From Rheinheimera lutimaris (GTDB taxonomy: Bacteria > Pseudomonadota > Gammaproteobacteria > Enterobacterales > Alteromonadaceae), in assembly GCF_013283795.1 (NCBI RefSeq), contig NZ_JABSOD010000004.1, forward strand, positions 186,001 through 250,000: 64,000 nucleotides of DNA, read 5' to 3'. Under the pieces are notes generated by a model, which saw only the letters and a program-made list of their open reading frames with translations, was not told where the DNA came from and ran no database searches. How positions within the stretch are numbered: the first letter of the stretch is position 1; every line of letters begins with the position of its first letter. Below are positions 16,071 through 23,293 of this stretch, in pieces. Both the position numbers and the translations under genes were made by a program.

Positions 16071-17609
16071 ATGCTGTTTAACTCTATTGAATTTCTGTTG
16101 TTCTTTTTGCCGCTGACCCTGGTTTTATTCCACTTTTTCAGCCGCAAAGTATCAACACAAAGCGCTGTTTTCTTACTGATTGTGGCGTCACTGTTTTTTT
16201 ACGCCTGGTGGCAGCCGGTTTATCTATTGCTGCTTGGCGCCTCAGTGTTGTTTAATTTTCACATGGCCCGCGCTATTTATCGTTATGCTAAACCCTGGCT
16301 GACCGTGGCCGGCGTAGCGGTCAATTTAGCCATTATCGGTTACTTCAAATACAGTGTGTTTTTTATTAATAACCTCGCCTTAGCCAGCGGATTTGAATGG
16401 CAGGCGGAGCAAATACTGCTGCCGTTGGCTATCTCGTTTTTTACGTTTCAACAAATAGCTTATCTTATTGATGTTAAACGGCATTATGTTATAGAAAACA
16501 GCTTCAGCAATTATGTGCTGTTTGTATGCTTTTTTCCGCAGTTAATTGCCGGCCCGATAGTACACCACAGCAATATGATGCCACAGTTTCGCCAACCGGG
16601 CCGGTTGCAGCTGAGCGCCGCCAACTTTGCTGTCGGCTTCAGCATTTTTACTATCGGTTTGTTTAAAAAAACGGTGCTGGCTGATGGCGTAGCGGTTTAT
16701 GCTAATCCGGTTTTCAACGCCGCCGACAGTGGCAGTGTGCCGGACTTTTTTACTGCCTGGGGTGGTGCTCTGGCTTACACTTTCCAGCTGTATTTCGACT
16801 TTTCCGGCTACTCTGATATGGCCATTGGCCTGGCACTGATTTTTGGTATTGCGTTACCGCTTAACTTTAATTCGCCTTACAAAGCACTGAATATTGTCGA
16901 TTTTTGGCGCCGCTGGCACATTACCCTATCGCGATTTTTGCGCGATTATTTGTATATCAGCCTCGGTGGTAACCGCGCCGGTTTTTTAAGGCGCTACAGT
17001 AATCTGTTAATCACCATGATCCTGGGTGGCTTATGGCATGGTGCCGGCTGGAACTTCCTGATTTGGGGCGCGTTGCACGGTGGCTACTTAGTCATTAACC
17101 ATGGTTTCAGTCATTTGCGCCAAACCAGTTTGCGCTTTATCCGCGATATTTGGTTTAGCCCGCTGGCCTGGCTTATCACTTTTGTGGCAGTGGTCGCCGG
17201 TTGGGTGTTTTTCCGCGCCCAAAGTTTAACCGGCGCCCTGGCTATGTTGCAGGCCATGGCCGGGCTCAACGGCATAACGCTGCCCGCCGGCATTATGGCG
17301 AAGCTACCCGGTTTGCAGCCGGTGTTCGACCTGTTTGCCGTAAGCGCCGCGCCAGGTGGCGGCCTGGTGTTTGTCAAAACCTGGCTGTGGATTGGCGCTT
17401 TGCTGTTAATTGCGTTAAAAGCCCCTAATGTGTATCAGCTGTTTTATGCCCGGCTGGCGCCCGAAACCACAGCCGACACGCCATGTAAAGTGCACAGCCG
17501 CATGCAATGGCAACCCGGCGTCTGCTGGGCATTGCTGATCAGCATTATGCTGGTGCTATCGTTATCCACTTTGGGCCAGGTCAGTGAATTTCTTTACTTT
17601 AACTTTTAA
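16071..17609 (+). CDS. MBOAT family O-acyltransferase (AlgI-like)
   Basis: This 512-residue polytopic membrane protein opens MLFNSIEFLLFFLPL, the usual AlgI/DltB start. It has RRWHITLSRFLRDYLYIS near residue 281 and LGGLWHGAGWNF near 322, where the His is the conserved MBOAT active-site residue. It should carry an acyl group, most often acetyl, from the cytoplasm across the membrane for O-acylation of the polysaccharide. It starts next to the hydrolase 1 stop and is followed after 12 nt by an SGNH-like secreted protein, the usual partner that finishes the transfer in the periplasm (compare AlgI with AlgJ/AlgX). Confidence 0.93.
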   Translation: MLFNSIEFLLFFLPLTLVLFHFFSRKVSTQSAVFLLIVASLFFYAWWQPVYLLLLGASVLFNFHMARAIYRYAKPWLTVAGVAVNLAIIGYFKYSVFFINNLALASGFEWQAEQILLPLAISFFTFQQIAYLIDVKRHYVIENSFSNYVLFVCFFPQLIAGPIVHHSNMMPQFRQPGRLQLSAANFAVGFSIFTIGLFKKTVLADGVAVYANPVFNAADSGSVPDFFTAWGGALAYTFQLYFDFSGYSDMAIGLALIFGIALPLNFNSPYKALNIVDFWRRWHITLSRFLRDYLYISLGGNRAGFLRRYSNLLITMILGGLWHGAGWNFLIWGALHGGYLVINHGFSHLRQTSLRFIRDIWFSPLAWLITFVAVVAGWVFFRAQSLTGALAMLQAMAGLNGITLPAGIMAKLPGLQPVFDLFAVSAAPGGGLVFVKTWLWIGALLLIALKAPNVYQLFYARLAPETTADTPCKVHSRMQWQPGVCWALLISIMLVLSLSTLGQVSEFLYFNF

Positions 17610-17621
17610 CCGGCGTCAGAT

Positions 17622-18728
17622 ATGAAAAAGTATCTCCTGTTGTTGCTGCTGTTTACTCTGGCCGTCAGCACCGTTGCGGCAGCATTCAGCTACCTGACAG
17701 ACCCCTATGGCATTTATCGCCACAGCACAAAAACGTCGTGGTTTGTCCGCAAAGTTGCCGCGCCCGATAAAGGCCGCACCATTAAGCCTTACCAGGCGAT
17801 GCAAGCAAGCCCGGCAACGTTGTTAATTGGTAACTCCAGAGTCGAGGTTGGCATGCCGGTACAACATGCCTTTTATCAGCAGGCTGACGTTTATAACCTT
17901 GGTTTACCGGGCGCCGGCATCGCCATGCAGTACGACTACGCCTGGCATGTGATCCGCTCCCGCGGCTCTGTGCGTCAGGTGGTTATTGCGCTGGATTTTC
18001 TTGATTTTACCTCAAGCGAAAACAATATCAGCACCGAAGCCGACCGCAGCCGCTGGCAACAACGATTACAGTATCATCTGGCTAATCCTGACACCGCGCA
18101 ACACCATTACGGCTTTATACTGCAAGAGCGCCTTAGCCTGTTGCTGTCAACCACAGCGCTCACTGATGCCATCTACACAGTATTTGCGCAAACACAAAAA
18201 ACCAATGCCCTTAACGCGCAAGGGTTTAACGATGGCGGAGTTTATTATCAACAAGTTGCCAGCGAGGGCTTTAGCGCACTTTATCAGCAAAAGGCCGCAG
18301 AGCTGACGCAACGGCTAGCGGCCGAAACATTATTTGTCACAGGGAAAAGCCATCACTTCAACACGTTGCACAGCTTTATCTCGTTACTCAAAGCAGAACA
18401 AATTGACATTTTTTTGCTGATTAATCCGTACCAGCAACCTTATTTGGCCAACCTTGAGCAACATCAGTTAACAGCTGAACTGCAGCACTGGAAACAACAG
18501 CTGGTGCAACTGGCAAAGCAACATCAACTGACGCTGTATGATTTTGCTATTGCCTCGCCGCCCGTTATCAACGTGGTTAATTTAAGCAGCAAAAATGCCG
18601 CTGACAGCGTCTATTTTTGGGAGCCGTCGCATTACCGGCCGGCCCTGGGCAGCTTAATGCTCGATGTGCTGCACAGCGGACAGTGCCAACAGCTGTACCT
18701 GCTGTGCGACAAATACTCAGAGCAATAA
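17622..18728 (+). CDS. Membrane-anchored SGNH-like protein, probable partner of the MBOAT acyltransferase
   Basis: The 368-residue product has an uncleaved or cleaved N-terminal hydrophobic helix (residues 4-24). It then shows LLIGNSRVEVG near 66, an SGNH block-I-like motif, and a C-terminal FWEPSHYRPALG near 341, where the Asp/Glu-x-x-His pair of SGNH enzymes would sit (here E-P-S-H). This layout matches periplasmic proteins encoded next to AlgI-type MBOATs. It should take the acyl group on the periplasmic face and give it to the glycan. It overlaps the convergent PLP decarboxylase by 12 bp. Confidence 0.75.
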   Translation: MKKYLLLLLLFTLAVSTVAAAFSYLTDPYGIYRHSTKTSWFVRKVAAPDKGRTIKPYQAMQASPATLLIGNSRVEVGMPVQHAFYQQADVYNLGLPGAGIAMQYDYAWHVIRSRGSVRQVVIALDFLDFTSSENNISTEADRSRWQQRLQYHLANPDTAQHHYGFILQERLSLLLSTTALTDAIYTVFAQTQKTNALNAQGFNDGGVYYQQVASEGFSALYQQKAAELTQRLAAETLFVTGKSHHFNTLHSFISLLKAEQIDIFLLINPYQQPYLANLEQHQLTAELQHWKQQLVQLAKQHQLTLYDFAIASPPVINVVNLSSKNAADSVYFWEPSHYRPALGSLMLDVLHSGQCQQLYLLCDKYSEQ

Positions 18729-19973
18729 TTCGCTTACCGGCGCATGACCAAGGAAATCCTGCGGGCTGGCGGTGGGACCATAAGCACCGGATTGATATAC
18801 CACCACCCAGTCGCCCACATCCGCTTTTGGCAGCATCACTTTGTCCGCTAATATATCCAGCGGAGTACACAGCGGGCCGACTATCGTGACCTGCTCCTGC
18901 TGCCCGCTGTTTAAGCGGTTGCCGATAGCCACCGGATAGTTTTTACGGATCACCTGACCAAAATTGCCGGAATTAGCCAAATGATGATGCAAGCCGCCGT
19001 TACACACCAAATAAGTCGTACCACGCGACACCTTTTTGTCGACCACCTGACATGCATAGATGCCGGCTTCGGCGACCAAAAATCGGCCTAACTCGATCAC
19101 CAGTTCAATGCCGTTGAAATCGTCGTGATACTGCTGCAACAGCGCAGCTAATGACTGCCCTACCGGGGCCGGATCCAGTCGTTTTTCACCGGCAAAGTAA
19201 GGAATACCAAAGCCGCCACCCAAATTAATCAGATCCGGCCGGTACGGGCAAGCCGCCACCAATTTTGCCGCCAAAGCAAAAGTATGCTGATGCGCTTCTG
19301 TCAGAGCATCAGCTTTTAAATTTTGTGAGCCACAGAAAATATGAAAACCACGCAGTCGCAGCGGCATAGCAGCTATATCGGCTAACACGGTGAACACCTG
19401 CTCTTCATCGATGCCAAAGGGTTTGGCACCGCCGGCCATTTTCATGCCGGAGGCTTTAAGTTCAAACGCCGGGTTTACCCGCAGGGCAACCTGAGGCGTA
19501 ACATCACACTCCTGCCCTAACCGGCAAATACGCGCCAGTTCCGACAATGATTCCACATTCAGCGTTACGCCAAGCGCAATAGCTGCACTAAGTTCAGTAT
19601 CGGTTTTACCTGGCCCGGCAAAGCTGATGTGCTGCACCGGCATACCGCTTTGCACCGCCAGCAGCATTTCCTTTTGCGAGGCCACATCAAAGCCATCGAC
19701 CAGCAGTTTTAAATGCTGCACCACCGGCCAGTAAGGGTTGGCCTTTACCGCATAGTGCAGCTTAATACGCGCCGGTACTGCATGGCGAAAGCGTTGCACC
19801 TGCTGCGTAATGATATTACGGTCATAAGCGTAAAATACTGCTTTACCTAACATCCGGCTGATAGCACTCAGGCTGAAACCACCGACTAACAGTTGGCCAT
19901 TATGTTGCGCAAACTGTGACATAACTTCATGCTGCGGCAGCTGCAGCGTTGCACCAGATACAGAGGCGCTCAT
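18717..19973 (-). CDS. PLP-dependent decarboxylase, exosortase-A system-associated
   Basis: The 418-residue fold-type III (alanine-racemase/DAP-decarboxylase-like) enzyme has the PLP lysine in YAVKANPYWP near residue 77, GGGFGIPY near 246, and the dimer-interface active-site segment GPLCTPLDI near 359. Members of this family are the 'exosortase A system-associated' decarboxylases. The substrate is unknown; an amino acid, possibly bound to the carrier protein, is likely given the acyl ligase directly upstream. Its ATG overlaps the ligase stop (ATGA), so translation is coupled. Confidence 0.92.
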   Translation of the reverse strand: MSASVSGATLQLPQHEVMSQFAQHNGQLLVGGFSLSAISRMLGKAVFYAYDRNIITQQVQRFRHAVPARIKLHYAVKANPYWPVVQHLKLLVDGFDVASQKEMLLAVQSGMPVQHISFAGPGKTDTELSAAIALGVTLNVESLSELARICRLGQECDVTPQVALRVNPAFELKASGMKMAGGAKPFGIDEEQVFTVLADIAAMPLRLRGFHIFCGSQNLKADALTEAHQHTFALAAKLVAACPYRPDLINLGGGFGIPYFAGEKRLDPAPVGQSLAALLQQYHDDFNGIELVIELGRFLVAEAGIYACQVVDKKVSRGTTYLVCNGGLHHHLANSGNFGQVIRKNYPVAIGNRLNSGQQEQVTIVGPLCTPLDILADKVMLPKADVGDWVVVYQSGAYGPTASPQDFLGHAPVSELLL

Positions 19974-21565
19974 AATGTTTCCCCGTTAAAGTAGTCGCGG
20001 TACTGCTCTGACAGCATTTTGCGGTCAATCTTACCGTTAGCGTTTTTGGGCAACATGGATAATGGTATTAATGCTGCAGGTAACATGTAGCCGGGCAAAG
20101 CGCGTTTAAGTTGCAACAGCCAATCTGTGGTATCCGCTTGCTGCCCCGCCTTAAGGGCATACAACACCAAAATAGCCTGGCCCAGTTCAGCATGATTTAC
20201 ACCTATAGCGGCAACATCAACCAGCGCCGGGCTTAAGCGGTAAACGGCCTCTTCTACCTCAGTCGGGCTGACCCGGTAGCCGGAGGTTTTTATCATCTCA
20301 TCGCGCCGGCCGATAAAATATAAAAAGCCCTCTTCGTCAAACCGCACCGTATCGCCGGACCAGACTGCCGGCTGCTGCAGTTGTATGCCTTTGGGCGCAA
20401 CCGGGTCAAACTTAAACCGCTCAGCGGTTTTTTCCGGCGCATTCCAATAGCCTAAGCTAACCAGCGGCCCGCGATGCACTAATTCGCCGGGTTCATTTGG
20501 TCCGCACAGACTGCCGTCTTCCCGCACCACCACAATCTCAGCATTCGGAATAGCCTTGCCCATAGAGCCCGGCCGCTTACTCAGTTCAGCCGGAGGCAAA
20601 TAGGTAGAGCGGAAAGCTTCTGTCAGACCATACATTAAATACGGCTCTGCCCTGTTAAAAGTCTGCTGTAGTTGCGCCAACAGCGGTTGCGGCATAGCAC
20701 CACCGCTGTTGGTAAGATAACGCACGCTGTCTGCGCTGCCCTCCGGCCAGTTTGCCTTTGCCAGCTGCGCCCATAATGGCGGCACTGCCGCTATACCGGT
20801 TATGCCATGCTGTTGCACGGCGCGCACCACGTCCTGCACAAAGAAAAAATCCAGCAGCACTACCGCTGCACCGCAGAGAAACGCCGTAGTTAACTGGCTT
20901 AAACCGTAATCAAAGCTCAGAGGTAGCAGCGCCAGCAATACATCATCCGGCGTATTGTTTAAGTAGCCGGCGACACTCTGTGCCCCAACCAACATATTGC
21001 GGTGCGACAGCACCACCCCTTTGGGCTTACCGGTACTGCCTGAGGTGTACAAAATGGCAGCCATATCAGCATCGGTGCTGTGGGCATAACATTGCAGCTC
21101 TGCCCCGTCGTGCGGTGCAGCAAAAGCTTTAACCTGAATATGTGCCAGGGGTTGAAAATCAGCAGTGCTGCCATCGGTAAGCAGTACCGTATGTAAATCA
21201 CTGCATAAATGCAGCTCATCCGCCAGTGCGGCCAGCCGGTCTTTACTGGTGATCAAGAGGCGAACATTACAATCTTGCAGAATATGGCCAACCTGGGCGG
21301 CTTTCAGCCCGGCATTTACCGGCACAAAAACCGCGCCGGCCATACTGCAACCAAACAAGCTGCTGACAGTTTCAAATTGTTTTGGTAAGTACACCGCTAC
21401 GCGGTCAAAGCGTTTTATATCAGCTTGTTGCAAGCATACAGCCGCACTTAACACCTGAGTTTGCAGTTCAGCATATGTTAATACGGCCTGTTTAAAGTAC
21501 AACGCAGGTCGCGCAGGAAAACGCGCAGCGGATTGGATAATAATATCGTGGATATTTTTGGTCAT
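19970..21565 (-). CDS. AMP-forming acyl-CoA ligase, exosortase-A system-associated
   Basis: The 531-residue ANL-superfamily enzyme has the P-loop-like AILYTSGSTGKPKGVVLSH near residue 170, YGLTEAFR near 312, SGDTVRFDEEGF near 415, and the catalytic C-terminal Lys in NANGKIDRK near 516. It activates a carboxylate as an acyl-AMP and passes it to CoA or a carrier-protein thiol. The ATG at 21565 was chosen because AAGGA lies 4 nt upstream; an in-frame start at 21628 has none. It is co-transcribed with the PLP decarboxylase and divergent from the acyl carrier protein, its likely acceptor. Confidence 0.92.
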   Translation of the reverse strand: MTKNIHDIIIQSAARFPARPALYFKQAVLTYAELQTQVLSAAVCLQQADIKRFDRVAVYLPKQFETVSSLFGCSMAGAVFVPVNAGLKAAQVGHILQDCNVRLLITSKDRLAALADELHLCSDLHTVLLTDGSTADFQPLAHIQVKAFAAPHDGAELQCYAHSTDADMAAILYTSGSTGKPKGVVLSHRNMLVGAQSVAGYLNNTPDDVLLALLPLSFDYGLSQLTTAFLCGAAVVLLDFFFVQDVVRAVQQHGITGIAAVPPLWAQLAKANWPEGSADSVRYLTNSGGAMPQPLLAQLQQTFNRAEPYLMYGLTEAFRSTYLPPAELSKRPGSMGKAIPNAEIVVVREDGSLCGPNEPGELVHRGPLVSLGYWNAPEKTAERFKFDPVAPKGIQLQQPAVWSGDTVRFDEEGFLYFIGRRDEMIKTSGYRVSPTEVEEAVYRLSPALVDVAAIGVNHAELGQAILVLYALKAGQQADTTDWLLQLKRALPGYMLPAALIPLSMLPKNANGKIDRKMLSEQYRDYFNGETL

Positions 21566-21600
21566 AGCGTCCTTCAGACCTTTCACTTTTAATCCCTTTG

Positions 21601-21627
21601 TGTGCAATAATAAAACAGTTTTGCACA
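21601..21627. repeat. Inverted repeat TGTGCAA-N13-TTGCACA between divergent genes
   Basis: Two 7-bp arms (21601-21607 and 21621-21627) are exact reverse complements around a 13-bp spacer. They lie between the acyl ligase and the acyl carrier protein genes, where an operator for both would be expected. There is no T-run beside it to make a terminator. No regulator can be named. Confidence 0.4.
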
Positions 21628-21722
21628 AAATCCGACTGTAATTTAGCCACTAAGTAAATTTAGTTATCGCAGCATGGATATGCAAATCAGGGAACCGTAT
21701 CAGTTACTTAAGGAAAAGCAAC

Positions 21723-21965
21723 ATGTCTCATCAGCAGTTACTGGCAGAAATTCTGCGCACCGTATTACAAATTGACAAACAGTTTGACCATGACACCCCG
21801 TTGCTCGGTGCTATTGCCGAGTTTGATTCTATGGCCGTCATCGCGGTAATCACTGAATTAGAGCAGCAATTAGGCATTCAAATCGACGATGATGAAATCT
21901 CTGCCGAGGTGTTTGCTACCTTCGGCCAATTAAGTCAGTTTGTCGCAGAAAAACAAGCTGCCTGA
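21723..21965 (+). CDS. Acyl carrier protein of the exosortase-A module
   Basis: This 80-residue acidic helical protein has the phosphopantetheine site EFDSM with Ser36, and the usual four-helix spacing. AAGGA lies upstream of the ATG at 21723. It differs from the fatty-acid-synthesis ACP in the sequence around the serine (DSM, not DSLD), and its position opposite the acyl ligase points to a dedicated carrier. Inference: the ligase loads a carboxylic or amino acid onto it, and hydrolase 1 (Cys nucleophile) or the GNAT-like protein uses the thioester. Confidence 0.9.
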   Translation: MSHQQLLAEILRTVLQIDKQFDHDTPLLGAIAEFDSMAVIAVITELEQQLGIQIDDDEISAEVFATFGQLSQFVAEKQAA

Positions 21966-22018
21966 CACCTGCTAAACCGCTAAATGTCAGGCCGGCAATT
22001 ACATAATAAGGAAACAGT

Positions 22019-23263
22019 ATGCATGGTTTTTCACGTGTCTCAGTTATCGGTTTAGGTTATATCGGCTTGCCCACAGCCGCAGTTATCGCTTCACGTGGTG
22101 TAGAGGTATTGGGTGTTGATGTATCAGAGCACGCAGTAAACACGATTAATCAGGGTAAAATTCACATTGTTGAGCCTGATTTAGACATGCTGGTACAAGC
22201 CGCTGTGACTACCGGCAAATTAAAAGCATCACTGACTCCGGAACCGGCTGAAGCATTTATGATAGCCGTACCCACACCGTTTAAAGATAATAAAAGCCCC
22301 GACCTTAGCTACATTAAAGCCGCGCTGGAAAACATTGCTCCGGTTATCGCCAAAGGCAATCTGATCGTGCTGGAATCCACCTCCCCTGTTGGCACCACAG
22401 ATAAAATTTCAGAGTGGCTGGCCGAACTGCGGCCCGATTTAATTATGCCGCATCAGGATCCGGACAAAGCCGACGTATTTATTGCCCACTGCCCGGAGCG
22501 GGTGCTGCCAGGCCGCGTATTGCAAGAGCTGGTCAGTAATGACCGCATTATCGGCGGCATAACCGACCGTTGTGCACAAAAAGCCGTGTCGCTGTACAAC
22601 TTATTTGTTCGTGGTGAGTGTTTGCTAACCAATGCCCGCACCGCAGAAATGGCCAAGCTGACAGAGAACTCGTTTCGCGACGTCAATATTGCCTTTGCCA
22701 ATGAACTGTCGATGATTTGTGACCATCTGAAAATTAATGTCTGGGAGCTGATAAAGCTGGCTAACCGCCATCCGCGGGTAAATATCCTCTCGCCAGGCCC
22801 GGGCGTAGGTGGCCACTGTATTGCCGTTGACCCCTGGTTTATCGTCGACTCCGCACCGGAACAAGCGCAAATTATCCGCAAAGCTCGCGAAATCAACGAT
22901 AGTAAACCACACTATGTGGCAGACAAAATAAGACAGGCAGCCGACCAGTTTAAAAAACCGGTTATCGCCTGCTTAGGCTTAGCCTTTAAAGCCGACATCG
23001 ACGATTTACGTGAAAGCCCGGCGCTGGATATTGCCATGTCATTGTTAACAGACAATATTGGTGAAGTATTATTGGTCGAGCCGAACATTAAGCAGTTGCC
23101 GGCAAAATATGCCGGCTACGCTGACCGGCTTACCCCGTTGCCTCAGGCGTTGGAGCGCGCCAACATTTTAGTGGTGTTGGTCGATCATAAACAGTTTAAA
23201 GCGCTGCATCCGGTGGATGTAGCAACCAAGGTGGTCATTGATACCAGAGGTATCTTCGGCTAA
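22019..23263 (+). CDS. wecC: UDP-N-acetyl-D-mannosamine dehydrogenase
   Basis: The 414-residue product has the NAD-binding motif GLGYIGLPTAAVIASRG near residue 11, LIVLESTSPVGTT near 115, and the catalytic Cys in GPGVGGHCIAVDPWF near 260. Length and these motifs match WecC (about 420 residues), which oxidises UDP-ManNAc to UDP-ManNAcA with two NAD. Another UDP-hexosamine 6-dehydrogenase is possible. The 2-epimerase WecB that makes its substrate is not in the window. AAGGA lies 6 nt upstream of the ATG. Presence here means the polymer probably contains an N-acetylhexosaminuronic acid, whose carboxylate could be amidated by the asparagine-synthase-like enzymes. Confidence 0.88.
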   Translation: MHGFSRVSVIGLGYIGLPTAAVIASRGVEVLGVDVSEHAVNTINQGKIHIVEPDLDMLVQAAVTTGKLKASLTPEPAEAFMIAVPTPFKDNKSPDLSYIKAALENIAPVIAKGNLIVLESTSPVGTTDKISEWLAELRPDLIMPHQDPDKADVFIAHCPERVLPGRVLQELVSNDRIIGGITDRCAQKAVSLYNLFVRGECLLTNARTAEMAKLTENSFRDVNIAFANELSMICDHLKINVWELIKLANRHPRVNILSPGPGVGGHCIAVDPWFIVDSAPEQAQIIRKAREINDSKPHYVADKIRQAADQFKKPVIACLGLAFKADIDDLRESPALDIAMSLLTDNIGEVLLVEPNIKQLPAKYAGYADRLTPLPQALERANILVVLVDHKQFKALHPVDVATKVVIDTRGIFG

Positions 23264-23293
23264 CGGACACATTGCAGCTACAGGGAGTGTACG

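Noticed and set aside
22453-22896. Open frame antisense to wecC
   Set aside because: It is a shadow of the dehydrogenase codons; its composition is unlike the neighbouring real proteins.
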